Positions 12,281 through 23,940 of a stretch of 64,000 nt of DNA are shown here, one piece after another (within the stretch, counting starts at the first letter, position 1; each line of letters starts with the position of its first letter). This DNA comes from Laguncularia racemosa (taxonomy: Eukaryota > Streptophyta > Magnoliopsida > Myrtales > Combretaceae). The stretch covers positions 4,650,001-4,714,000 of the forward strand of contig JBBMOL010000021.1 of NCBI GenBank assembly GCA_037954665.1. The letters are read 5' to 3'. Under the pieces are notes generated by a model, which saw only the letters and a program-made list of their open reading frames with translations, did not search any database and had not been told where the DNA came from. Both the position numbers and the translations under genes were made by a program.

Positions 12281-14530
12281 TATTTCATAAAGGACTTCCT
12301 CAATTATCACCAAATTAACCCTTGACATCTCATTCTGAATGGGTATATCATATTAATGTCATTTGAGAGTCTATATAAGTTATATGGAGTGAGGCCAACC
12401 CCTTAATTGTTTCGATTTTTCTATAAGGTGAAGCAGTCTAGGCCATCTCATGGTTGGTTTTATCTATTAAGTCACCCTAAAGTGAAATGAATGGATAGGA
12501 TGGTTTCCTTGGTGCATGACTAGAAGGAGAAATACATGGTGATTAAGATATCCAAGGTGCCAGACTTCTAGGTCTGTTGAGTGAACCTGATAAGGAAAAC
12601 ACCTACTAAGTCTATGCCCAATGATAAGCATTGTGTCGAAGTACTACTTTAAGTCCTTAAAGGGAATGAGAAGCCATTTAATGCCCTAAGCTTGATGAGG
12701 GTGTTCTTGGGGATTAGGATAGGGGTGCCTAAAGGATCTAGAAACAGGGTTTAGTAGCATGCCAACACCTCAAGGGGTTAAGATGAGGCTTAGGAAAAGT
12801 AAGGAGAAGGTAAGGGTTAGCTTTAGGATTAATTTTGCCTAAGGGGAGTGCTCATCTTTAATGGCTCATAGGAGTGGTCTCTTTCATGATGTTTTCTTTA
12901 GTAAGTATTGTTGTTTTTAACTACATTTTTTTTTTTAGGTAGATATGCCAGTAATCAAACTAGTGTGCATCTTAGACTTTGCTTTTCTTTAAGTTAGATG
13001 AGGTAAAAATGAGTCTCAAAGGGGTGAAGAAGGCTAAATTAAGAGCCTCTTTTTAGAAGAAAGTGCTGAGTAAAGGGATTGCTATATAGGGTCCAGAGCC
13101 TTCTCGCATTGTGAAGCTAGCTCCCAATGTTTCGAGAAAGAGGAATGCTGCAACTATAGATGCCATGAGGTTATAGCATGTCCCTTAATAAAGTGACATG
13201 GCGAGGCCTAAAAGGGCTAATACAGATAAGATGATCTCCATCCCTAATGATATCTAGGCAAGACTTGTTACCTTAGGTGGGAAGGTTAGTTTTATAGCTG
13301 ATAGATGGTAGAGGAGGTGATACAATACTCCTTAGGGACAAGAGGAGCAAGGACTCACCAAAGACACTAAAGTCTACTTCCTCCAAGGTACCACTACCTT
13401 TGGTGGCTTAGGTGTCGGAGGTTGAGTCGGGTCGCTCCAACTTTTTTGAAAACATCCTTAGCCTTTAGAAGAGAGGTGAAGTGCATGATTTATAGAATTA
13501 TTTTTCCACTCAACTTGTGGAGATAAGTCTTTATAATTGGCTTTTGACTTCTTTTTCTTTCTGTATTTGCTTTTAGTTTTTTTTTTTTAACTCTTATTAT
13601 GTCTTTAAAGATGATCAAGGTTGCTTATAGGGTCCTCTATGCTTATGTTGAGGGTGAATGGTAGGTACAAGATTGAAACACAGAATGTAACTCTTACTTT
13701 AAGTTATTTAGTTGCTAGTATCATTGTAACAACTCACTTTTGCAGACGTGGATTGCCATGGAAGTTGAGCTAATGGAAACTAGAGAGGAGCTTAAGGTAA
13801 TGGGGGAGGGAGGGGGTTGAGGTAGAGGAAAGTGGTCAAAAGAATTCATCTACGGTGGATAGGATATGATAGGAGCTTCAAGGGGTTGTTGGCCACATCA
13901 ACACCCTTTCCAAAGGTGTCACCAACTACCATCAAAGGGAGGCCTACCTTACCTTGGAACTTCATTAGGAGAAGGCTATCATGGCAAATTATAACCGGGG
14001 CATAGAGTTGATGCAATAGTGCTTTGATAAGTGAAAAGAGTAGGAGGAGGCATTGAAGGAGCAAATTGTGAAGCTTGAGAAGCATGTTGCTGATGGTGAC
14101 TTGTGTGTTCAAAAGCTAGAGGAACAGGAGGGATTGCTATTATCAGGAGATCCAACTCAATAATGATTATGCGGGATTAAGTGGTGAAGATTATGGAGTG
14201 GGACTAGAGGATATGAAGCATTAGATTTATGAGAGGGATCCTTCCTATTGCTTGAGTTGGCTCAAACAGAAAATGTGTGAGCTAAACACTCCTCTAAAGG
14301 AGTAAGAGGAAATGGAGGTTGAAAGGGCAAAAATGGAGACTAAAGACCAAGATAATAATAATGCCTCTCTATCATCCAACATCATTATTGTGGAAGACTT
14401 ACCTTCCCTTGCTCCCCTAACTAATGAAGAAGTGCCTCCTCCCACATTGGAAGAAGAAGTGCTACCTCTTCCCCCCTTCATTGAATGAGAAGAAGACTTA
14501 ACTCTTCTTTACCTAGAAGAGCAATTGGCA

Positions 14531-15923
14531 AGCTAGCTCCTTATGTGAGCTATGGAGGAAATGCTTAAATTGACCTTGAACCTTGGTGATAATGTCCTGA
14601 GTTGAGCCAGACATTATGTTGTTTTTGTATCTAGTTTTGTTTTATTTGATTTGTATGGGGTCGGTATGCTAAACCTTAAGCCTTGTAAAATATTTTCAAT
14701 TTCAATGAAAAGGACTTTTTATATTTTTTTCTTTATTATTTAGTTGAATATTATTGCATAACATTTATCTATAGACTAGTATATGTTGGTATAACACTAT
14801 TTCTATAGGTGCATTTGAAGTTGACCATATATTACATTGTAGATCAGTGTGTAACATTGTAAATTAGTTTTAGGTTTGATTGGTTAGTATGTGGGTGGGG
14901 TTAATTTAATAGGCAGAGTGTCTTCAGCACTTAAGTTTAAGCTTGGTTAGTGAGGAGGTTATATGCTCTAGCTTTAGGGTACAAGTTTGGCTTATTAGTC
15001 CACTTGGGGGTAGGTGCTCGTTTGCTATATATCAGGCAGACTTTGTCGTTGCCTATATAAGGCATAAGACTTTACTCTTTAATTATGATACTTTGCGATT
15101 AAGTTTTAGTTTCCTATACTTTCATAAGATGAATTAGATATAATGAATGTAAATTGTAATTTTAGCAAATAGTAGGAATCTTTACAATCCTAAGCAATAC
15201 TAATAATCATGCTCTAAAACATATTATAAAAATTATTTGATGAATGGGTGTAATTTTTCCATGTGCTATGTTCTTAAGATTGGTTTTCTGTTGAGTCTTT
15301 CTAGCTTGTATGTCCCATGACCAACCATTTTTTGAACTTAGACTAGGTTTTCTTAGTTTAGGCCCAATTTGTTATGGTCTTCTTTTAAACCAAAGCAATG
15401 GAAAGCATTTGCTTATTTACCTTATTTCAAAACCATAAGGTGAAATGTGTTGTTGCAATATAGCCTACATTTTGAATATTGTGTGCATGCAATTAGTGCT
15501 TGAATTCCTTATTAAAGAATGCATATGGCTAAAATTGTTATAAGATAAAAGTGAAGTTTACAAATTTATATAATTGACAAACTTATACCCTTCATACAAT
15601 TGTACCCCTTTACAGTCATTCAAGATGGCTTGATGCATCTTATTAATTTCATCATCTACATTAACATTACTAATTGCACTTGTAGGTTTCCTTGGTATGA
15701 AAATAGCTAAAGACTACCAATCTAAGCATATTTAGGTTCATCCCATTACCTTTGAGGCTTATAAAATGTCTTGTTATATAACATATGCGTCCGTTATAGA
15801 ACTCTCTAACTTGGTATTATTTTCTACTTTTCCTTTAACTAATCCCAAGTATCTTTCTTCCAAATACAACCAGCTACATTGTAATTGAACACATGTTCGA
15901 GCTTTCCATAGCAGGTGTACAAT
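14531..15923. other. Spacer, possible LTR with palindromic TATA box
   Basis: Follows the T2 coding end. It contains a 3'-UTR-like TTTTCAATTTCAATGAAA and, at 15050-15064, TGCCT-ATATA-AGGCA, a TATA-like box inside a perfect 5-bp inverted repeat. About 14820-15140 could be an LTR, but no partner was found. No gene recognised up to the Mutator-like element. Confidence 0.4.
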
Positions 15924-15933
15924 AACATGGATC
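15924..15933. repeat. Left 10-bp flanking duplication of the MULE
   Basis: AACATGGATC occurs here and at 43564-43573, just outside both terminal inverted repeats. Mutator-like elements normally duplicate 9-10 bp. Confidence 0.75.
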
Positions 15934-16115
15934 GGTAATAATCACAAATATTGTCTGTTAAAAAAAATTTGTAAATATTGTATCGGAAATAATTATTCCA
16001 AAAATAGGTTTTGGAAGCGTAGACACAATTTATGACTTTTGTTTAATGAAAAATTGCAAAACTAAAGGTGCACACTATGTTTGCAACTTCAGTACAATTT
16101 TTACTAAGGGTGCGG
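15934..16115 (+). repeat. MULE left terminal inverted repeat
   Basis: Starts GGTAATAATCACAAATATTG and matches the reverse complement of the right end (GGTGACACTCATAAATATTG), with 17 of the first 21 positions shared by eye. Similarity continues through AATAATTATTCCAAAAATAGG to about 16115. Confidence 0.85.
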
Positions 16116-16885
16116 ACTAAAAGTATGCCTTTAGTTCTACCACCTTTAGTAGTTCTATCGTCCTTTTTTTTTACTTTAACATCCACCTTCAATGTAAAAA
16201 GAAAGTTACGTGACTATAATATAGAAAATTAATAATATAAATACAAAAATAAAAGACATTTACTTTAATTTTTCCATCTACAAACTCCACTTGTTTTTTT
16301 TCTTCCTCTCATTCACAAGAAGTAGAAGAAGTGTTTGTGTAGAGCAAAAAGGAGGGATTTGAACGAATACTTTGTGATCTAGCATTTCCCCAACGATTAA
16401 TCAATTATGGTATTTTTTTAAGAAAATGTTGATTTTTTTTATTGTGTTTGATATTATTATTTAAGGAAAATGTTGCTGTAATGTTATGTTTTGTAGAAAA
16501 TATTACTAATTATTGTTAATATGTAGTGTGTTAGATATGATTTGTGTAGATCTCATAATATGTAACATGTGATGTTAAATTTTATGTTAGTATAACAATA
16601 CTTTATTATGAAAAAAAATTAATATTATTTGTAAATATTAAATTAAAAAAATTATCTATGTTGTTATAAAAAAAACTATTGTGAGGAAAATTTGTAATAT
16701 TTGGTTTGTGAAATAATTTTAACAGTGTTGTTAATTAAATTTGCAAATTTTTGTTAGGAAATAATGGGAAAAAAATAAATTTAAAAGTGATATGGAAATT
16801 TTTTATTATTTTTTGGAACTAATTTTACAATGTTGTTATTGAAAATTGTCATTTTTTTTTAAAAAAGTCATAATTTATATATAAT
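16116..16885 (+). other. MULE 5' untranslated region
   Basis: Very AT-rich, with a pyrimidine-rich patch followed by GAAGTAGAAGAAG around 16295-16335. No coding seen before the N-terminal transposase fragment. Confidence 0.5.
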
Positions 16886-17311
16886 GTGGATAAGGAAACA
16901 ACAGGTGAGTACGTTAAATTGATGTTCTATGCATTTAGAAATATTGTGGTTGGTAATTGGGTGTCGGAATATGATAGGGATCTAGTAAAGAAGTTAAAAA
17001 TGAAGAAAAATGTCAACTACAATGAATTCTTATACAAAATATGTTGGAGCATTGGAGTTGAATCAACCAAAGTGGGGGTTGAGATAATTCATAGGCATCT
17101 TGTGTTGCATAGAGACAGTATATGTTATGTGTTGATGGCAATTAGAGATGATGAAGATGTTGAAAATTTCATTAAAATAGTTGAATTATATAGAGATTGT
17201 GGCACACAATAGTTATACATAAGAATTTCTAAAGATTTTGTGGGCCCTTCAGTATGGCAGACATTCGATACAAGCAATTAACCACATTCATCACAGAACA
17301 TTGCAGAAATG
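16886..17311 (+). pseudogene. MULE transposase, N-terminal part
   Basis: Encodes about 110 residues: NYNEFLYKICWSIGV, LHRDSICYVLMAIRDDEDVE and then IKIVELYRDCG. This is the layout of the N-terminal domain of plant MULE proteins, which carry a DDDVxxF block before a W/L-rich segment. The frame opens at a GTG with no ATG, passes a stop near 17210 and continues weakly (GPSVWQTFDTS) to the point where G1 is inserted. The match resumes at 38763 beyond G1. Confidence 0.7.
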
Positions 17312-18073
17312 TTGATGGAGATCAAGTTAGGAGGATTGATCAAAGGAGTGCGAACCCACTTGAAGTGCCGATTGGACCTTTGACATGAGCTAAAGCTAAG
17401 AGACTTAGGGAAGCACTTATTAGATTAGTCAAATTGGTGCAAGAAGAGGAGAATCACATACATTTAAGTTAAGAGGAACTAAAGATTGTGAACCTACTTG
17501 AAGTGTGCATCACGGATGTGGAGGTTAAGGAAGATTGGTAAAGGCCACTAACCTAAAACCATGGAAGGCCACCGGCCTTAGTGGTGAATGCCGCTAGCAA
17601 CGAAGAAAGCCGGCTTTGATGAATTCTAAAGCTACTAGCTTGAGTATCGTCTTAGGATAAAAATGTAGGCTAGCCTTAGATTATTTTAGGCTATCAGCTT
17701 TGCTTGTTTTTCTTTAGTCGAGTTAAAGTTTTGTATGTCGTTTTGTTTCTTAATTTTTGTGGGACTATAAATAGTCACCGAACACTCATTGTAAAGATAA
17801 TCTTTGAAAGTTTATTCATATTTTGAGAGTGAATTTCTCTTTGGTTCTTAAATGAATTATTAAACTTATCATGTTGTGAATTCATGGCATTCACCTTCAA
17901 CTTATCAATCGATCCTTCTATAATCAATTGTGGTATTAATACTTATACTAAGGTTCTTATCTCTTATATAGACAACAAGTCATGGTTCCATTCATTCTTG
18001 ATAGAATTATAGGTTATGAGATTGTCAAATCTTGGTTTTTGGGTTTCATCACGGTTTAATAGGGTTCATATCA
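17312..18073 (+). repeat. G1 5' LTR
   Basis: Starts (T)TGATGGAGATCA and ends GGTTCATATCA. It carries GACTATAAATAGTC (17763-17776) and GGCC-rich palindromes at 17565-17579 and 17606-17617. It matches the right LTR along its whole length with scattered differences. Confidence 0.92.
17763..17776 (+). promoter_or_regulatory. TATA box in a 5-bp inverted repeat (G1 5' LTR)
   Basis: GACTA-TAAA-TAGTC, with the same box at 38448-38461 in the right LTR. It is the likely transcription start region of G1. Confidence 0.7.
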
Positions 18074-18076
18074 GTT

Positions 18077-18088
18077 TGGTATCCAAGC
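18077..18088 (+). promoter_or_regulatory. G1 primer binding site (initiator Met tRNA type)
   Basis: TGGTATCCAAGC lies three bases after the LTR end and differs at two positions from the standard plant TGGTATCAGAGC. Confidence 0.75.
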
Positions 18089-18568
18089 AATTAGGTTTAT
18101 TAGGATTACCTATCCTTTATTATTTCAATTACTTATTCCTAGATCTAGGGTTTGAATAAAAAAAATTGTTCCCTTTGAAATCGATCTGCAAGTTAGAGTT
18201 CAATTTAATTGCTGTTAGTGTTTGAAAGGAATTGTACAAACTTCTATTCTTAAGACTCAACAAAAGAAAAAGAAAAAGAAAAGTCTAATGAAATTGATGC
18301 TTTTGAGTTTGTGGTGATCCTTCATAAAGTTTTAAGCTTTTCATTGAATCTTGTCAAAATGTGTTACAAAATTGCTATTTAGAGAGTTTGGGTAGATTTC
18401 TATTGGTATAACTCTGATTGGATTGTTAGTTCCAAAAGGACTGAAAGTGGAATTTTTGAGTGGGTTAAGGTTAATCAGAATAGTTAAGTGATTTGAGTGA
18501 AACACATGAGCGAGTGAATTGTGAGGTTTCTTATTTTTATTACTTTTGATTTTGTTTGATGTAGTAAT

Positions 18569-19329
18569 ATGTTAAACAAAAATTCTTTAGAAAGTGTGAT
18601 GTAGGGAATTGACACGAAATTGATCATGGAAGCTTTAACTAGTGAGATGAAAAGGATGTTTAAAGTGGAGATGGATTAACTTCATGAGCAGATAGAGCAA
18701 AATTTTGAGCAGTCACATAATGCTTCTATAGGACATAAGAGGGATAGAATCCCAATAAGGGTAGTGCAAATGAAAGAAGATGAATGGGCTAAGGAAGGAT
18801 TTGTGGATGAATCTAATCAAGATTCAATTGTGGGTTATAGGAGAAATGTAGGGAGGAATAGAGGAGCTAGGAATGAGGAAGATAATAACTTGGGGAATAT
18901 AAAGATGAAAATCCCTTCCTTCTAAGGGAATAATGACCCCGAGGTGTATTTAGAGTGGGAGAAAAATGTGGAATTGATCTTTGAATGCCACAATTATTTT
19001 AAAGCCAAGAAGGTGAAGCTCACTGCTATTGAGTTCTTAGATTATGCAATTGTTTGGTGGGATCAACTGTTGTTAAATAAGAGGAATAGGGAGCCACTAG
19101 TAGAGACATAGGAGGAGATGAAGAAGATCATGAGGAAGTGATTTGTGTCGACATACTACTATATGGAATTATATAATAAATTACAAACCCTTAAGCAAGG
19201 CAATTGTAGTGTAGAGGAATATCACAAGGAGATGGAGGTTATCATGATTCGAGCTAATATTGAGGAAGACTAAGAGGCGACTATGGTGAGGTTCTTAGCT
19301 GGCTTGAATAGGGAGAATCAAAATGTGGT
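18569..19329 (+). pseudogene. G1 gag, N-terminal part
   Basis: Starts at ATG 18569. It contains a coiled N-terminus, then KIPSF, NDPEVYLEWEKNVELIFECH, KVKLTAIEFLDYAIVWWDQ and LQTLKQGNCSVEEYHKEME, the canonical plant gypsy gag. Premature stops include T*EE (Trp to TAG) and K*F (Arg to TGA). The segment breaks off in NRENQNVVEL, where L1 is inserted, and resumes at 34273 with LQHYVELGDMV. Confidence 0.9.
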
Positions 19330-19334
19330 GGAGT

Positions 19335-20842
19335 TGTCACGCCCCAAAAGGGGGCCTAAAAGCCTCTACTAAATTATCATGGCACATGTACACTCGTTAC
19401 ATGATAATCATTTTACGAGTTAGAGATTATAAGATTTTAAGTAAATAATTACATCTACAACAAGTTATAGTACATATAATTAGATAATAAAATATAACTA
19501 TGGATCCCATACCCTACGGTCAACCATGATCGCAGAGAATTGGTATCCCCTACCAATCAGTAAAATAGGATAAATCTTAAGTTCTCGACTGCAAAATCTA
19601 TTCACTTAGGGGTCGTAACATTTCATCTAAGTAAATTTATCCTTCATAAATCTTACTTCGTTGTTTTGGTCTTCTAAAACTCTCAACACTTCACATCTTA
19701 GCCCATCCCGTGCTTTTACTGTCGTCTCTGCATGAAGTCTGTGAGGGGGTGAGCACATCATGGCTCAGTGAATGAGATGGTAATACTTTCAATGCTACGT
19801 ACACATACATAAACAAACCCAAATCAAACATTAGATAGATGCTATATACATACACAAGAAAATTCACATCAAGTTATTAAACCTATGTTATGTACACAAG
19901 TAAGCAAATTCAATTTAAAATATTAAACGTATGCTATGCATGAACAACCATAGGAATGCAGCATCTCACGTGGTTTTCCAGTAACCGACATGAAGTCTAG
20001 GGTTTACGCCCCCCTTGACCTTGGGTTAGGGATTTCAAAGCCACCATCAGTGTCCAGGTCATTACCTAGTTTATTTATCTTATCACTTAGTTAATTATGA
20101 TATCTTATTAACTCAATAGTGAATGTTCCCATGCCTCTCTGCACCAGACGGAGAAAAACCCTCAAGGACAGGCCGGACTCGGAACCGTCAAGGCGCAACA
20201 ATCTCATAATCACTTAGTTCGCACTTGGTAGAACAACGATCCTCTTGATCACTTTCGATACATCCTATGACAGTGATGGCCTTCAATCTCATGCAATATC
20301 TCATGAAAATGCATGTCAGGTTTTTAAATCAGGTCCTCTCCCTTAATTAATTTATTTAGGGTGATCAAATAACATTTGCAATCTTAATCAATCATATCAC
20401 AAAAGTAAACATCAAACATTTCATTTCACTCATCACAACAAGCATAAATCATGTTTTCCTTATCACTTAAGATAGACATCGAACCCAAACCCCATGGACA
20501 TAGACCTATCCAGTTTACAGTAGATTAAATTATCTCGGCATCTCCTTGTGCCATTTCTTGTAAATGTTAAACTACTCAGGTCGACTTATGATCATTCGAT
20601 CTGGCACCTCTATGCCCTTTCTCTTAAATGCCGAACCACTTGGGTTAGCTTACAATCATTTCTGACACATCTGTGTCATTTATATCACATGTTAAACCAA
20701 CCACTCGAGGTAGATTTACGTTAATCATCTTTGACACTTCTGTGCCATTGCACTTCTCAAGTGCTTTATCATTTTCACACTTTCGAGAGCCCATAAGGTC
20801 ATCTCATTTTCTCTTTCGATGTCCTCATGACATTTGTATATG

Positions 20843-20892
<50 letters not shown>

Positions 20893-21680
20893 ATACATAT
20901 TTCTGTCACATTTCTAATTAAGGATAGTTTACTAAACGCTTTCCCTAACGAACTTAAGAGAGTAAGAAAATAGGATCGTTATGTTGTAAAAACTAAGGTT
21001 GCACTCATGATTTATATGATTGAGCTCATGAGTGTATTTTGTAAATATAATGTGAAAATAAATTTGGTTAAGTATATGTATACACATTCAGGAACTAGCT
21101 TTGACATGTATACATAATGATACCTATACACCCTATTCCCACTAAGCTTACCTACTTGGTAGCTGTAGAAGGAAAAACTAAGTTTCTATATTTTGGTTTG
21201 ATTTGGAAGAAAACAATTTGTAAAACATGGGTTAGGCTTATGGTTATAGCACTAGTGATATGATGCTAGGTGCTATCATTAAGATAATGGCATCAAAACT
21301 CTCGAACCATTCATTCCCCTATATTCTTCACGACTTCTTACCTAACTCGTTATTCTCTACTACATAACTTAACTCAACAACAATCATATCAAATAGCAGC
21401 ACAATAAACATAAATTTCACATGCATAGCATTCTACATACAACACAATATAGTAGCATATCATTAAGTTTCCCACTCACTTGTTTAGGGTTGTCGTAGTC
21501 CTAATCGTCCTCAAGTGATTTCGACTTATAGTCCCTTCTTCGAGCATGGTACTGAAGGGTTAGCTACAACGACTCTTTGCAATTTCCATTGGGTTGCTCA
21601 ATTCCTCATTCATTCCTATCTCTTCTCAAGCTCTTTGATGCCTTTCCCTATAGTCTCATACACTAGCACATTTCCACACA
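19335..21680. other. L1 left arm, noncoding
   Basis: Shares several blocks with the left half of L2, for example GCATCTCACGTGGT and GTTTACGCCCCCCTTGACC near 19960-20030. A compound (AT)12(GT)13 microsatellite lies at 20843-20892. No ORF was recognised. Confidence 0.7.
20843..20892. repeat. Microsatellite (AT)12(GT)13
   Basis: AT repeat 20843-20866, then GT repeat 20867-20892, uninterrupted. Confidence 0.97.
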
Positions 21681-21903
21681 CCACATGCACACCAACATAC
21701 ACATATTCTTATCCATTTACATACACAATTCACACACTACAAACGCACCTATACATACATACACACTTACTCCTTTTACCTTCCACACCACTATCATACA
21801 CACATACACACATGCCCTACATGTACTTCACACCACCAATACATACTTGCCTACATGCTCTACACACACTACATTCACCTTTCGTACCCATACGCCATAC
21901 ATC
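21680..21903. repeat. CA-rich simple sequence, left part (L1)
   Basis: Imperfect CACATA/ACACATAC words almost without G. N1 is inserted at its right edge and the same sequence resumes at 25993. Long ORFs here are artefacts of low complexity. Confidence 0.85.
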
Positions 21904-21908
21904 ATCTT

Positions 21909-22924
21909 TAATAGGAATCAAAATCCGACAAGACCTATAATTAGAGCAAGAACTAAAGGAATTCGAATTTGGCGATGAGGGCCCAATTTGAGCAGATCGA
22001 CCTCGGAATTATTTATAAATTAACCTCTTTTTTATTATTCTTGTATTGTGTTTTCCAATAGGCACACTTATCATATTTTATAGGACAATGGATAAACTCC
22101 CTTAGACTCAGCTTGTGGGTTATCCATGGACTGACCTGAACCGGTGATAAGCTGGGCCGATGAATCCTATATAAGACCGGCATCTTGAAGACCAATTTCT
22201 TTTATATATTTTTCATTTGCATGGACTATTTATGTTGTAATCATTTTGGGACACTTTTATTTCCTTATAATTTTCATTTAGGGCTAGCTACCTTTAAAGT
22301 GGCAAACTTGTAATTTTAACCACTTTCTAACCCTAGGAGTAGCAAGTATAAATACTTGCTTAGAAGAGGGTTTGAGGAGGCCATTTTGCAGATTATACAC
22401 TTCACTTTAATGTGAGAGGGCTTAGGGTTTCCTAATTCCAAAAATCTCTTATCAATTTCAATCCAAGAATTGGAATTGTGGCGAGTGCGACAAAGGAGAA
22501 TTGTGAGTCATATCGATTCATCTTTGTTGTTGTTCATTTCTTCTCTAGTGAGTCATATCTAGGGTAGATTAGAATCTTTCTTGGACTTATTGGTGATTGT
22601 AATTCGTGGATAATCATCTTGTAAGGTTGATTATTCATTGAGTTTGAATTGCTCTTTAATGATTGGCATGGTTGGAAGGGTTTGAGTTCACGGTTTTTGT
22701 GCTTGTCTTTTTCATCCATTTCACGTGTAATTCACTTGTTCTTATTGTTGATTAGTGAAATTGATCATTAGTGGAATTTAATTGAATCTTTGAACCATTG
22801 GATTTCATCAAAGTTCCATTAGGGTTATGCAATTTCCTAGTCATTTGGACCAGTTTGTATGAGACTTGAGAATTGTTTTTCTTGAGTCATTTGATTATGC
22901 TTCAAAGTGGTTTTGAGCACATCA
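21909..22924 (+). repeat. N1 5' LTR
   Basis: Starts TAATAGGAATC (the right copy has the canonical TGATAGGAATC) and ends GAGCACATCA. It contains GCAAGTATAAATACTTGC at 22342-22359. Confidence 0.92.
22342..22359 (+). promoter_or_regulatory. TATA box in a 7-bp inverted repeat (N1 5' LTR)
   Basis: GCAAGTA-TAAA-TACTTGC, identical to the right LTR box at 25405-25422. Confidence 0.75.
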
Positions 22925-22929
22925 TCTTT

Positions 22930-22941
22930 TGGTATCAGAGC
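22930..22941 (+). promoter_or_regulatory. N1 primer binding site
   Basis: TGGTATCAGAGC, five bases after the LTR end; the standard plant site complementary to initiator Met tRNA. Confidence 0.9.
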
Positions 22942-23940
22942 TTGAGGTTTGTGAGAAGGGATTGTTGTAACTTGAATTCGAAAATTAGGGGTTTGTTGAG
23001 TAACACCTTGATCCGAAAATTGTTGGCGTGAAACTTGAATTTCTTTTTGTTGAGTTGTTGAATTGTATCTTGTTGAATAGTGGTTGAACATTTGGAGATT
23101 TAAACACTCTTGGATTCCTTGGTATTTGGCTATGAATGTGTAGTAAAATTTGAAGCAAACCGTGAAGGATTAAGTGTAGTGTTCAATTGGTGAAGAGGAT
23201 TTGTGTTGTGTACATTTATTTTCGGATTTGAGGAGTGGTAATTGAGATTTCAGATTTGAAATTTCCAGATTTGAGGTGTGAGTTAAGGAAGTAATTTTAA
23301 TTTCAAAACACACATTAAGTCATTGTTTAATTGTGTGTTCATTTGAATTTGAAAGTGGCTCCTCACCATTTGTGGAATATTGAAATTAATGATCTCATTT
23401 TTCATTTGAATTTAAGCTGCCTTTTGTTGTAAATTACGGTTTGAAAATTGTATAGAAGTGGAGAAATACAAGTGTGGAAGAGTGTGTATGTGTGTGCTGC
23501 AACGTGTGTAATAGGTATATGTGTGTGGAGTTGTGTTTTTGTAAAATTAGTGAAGGGTATGTATGTGTGGCATTATGTGTGTATGTTGATTAAAGGTGTT
23601 GCAACGTGGTGAATTGGTGTTGTGATGAAGTGAGTGCATCATGATTAAGTGTGTGTGGTGGTGTAAATTTGTGGAGTTGTGTGTAGTATAAGGTGCTGCA
23701 CATTAAGACTCATTGTGGGTATAAAAATTTAGCAAGAAAGGAAGGTTGAGTAGTGGAATTTAAAATTCAAACAAATCATTAAAGTGTAAAAGTAATTGAA
23801 CTAGTTACTTAAACACTTCTTGTTGAATTTAATTCTATCTACTTGAAAGTAGTTGAGTGTACTTCATTTGTGGTTTGGTTATGTACTTGAACCTTGGAAG
23901 TGTGAAGATAATTATTGTATTGTTAGATTTGAGTACAATC
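22942..23940 (+). other. N1 GT-rich leader
   Basis: About 1 kb without a convincing ORF. From about 23460 the plus strand is dominated by G and T with very little C (GTGTGTATGTGTGTG-type runs). N2 has a comparable leader at about 49250-49990. In an autonomous relative gag would be here; no gag similarity was seen. Confidence 0.7.

Larger units (their letters stand above)
11061..14530 (+). pseudogene. Tat-type gag-like protein with coiled coil (T2), split by a solo LTR
   Basis: Starts near ATGGATAAG (11063). Before the insertion it reads a PSTFQLRPNGVKC-like segment and LGCSCPLLYF. After the insertion (12281 on) it continues with IKDFLNYHQINP, then LYKLYGVRPTP, FRFFYKVKQS (12410-12439) and HGWFYL (12450-12467). 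This is the pattern of the plant putative gypsy-type transposon domain (Transposase_28-like). The C-terminal part (about 13900-14530) is a charged coiled coil (KEQIVKLEKHVADGD, QKLEEQEG) and an acidic Pro-rich tail (LPSLAPLTNEEVPPPTLEEE). No protease or RT follows. Many stops. Family assignment rests on by-eye motif matching. Confidence 0.65.

Noticed and set aside
21515..21940. Open frame of about 140 codons before N1
   Set aside because: Low-complexity CA tract, and it crosses the N1 border, so it cannot be an old gene.
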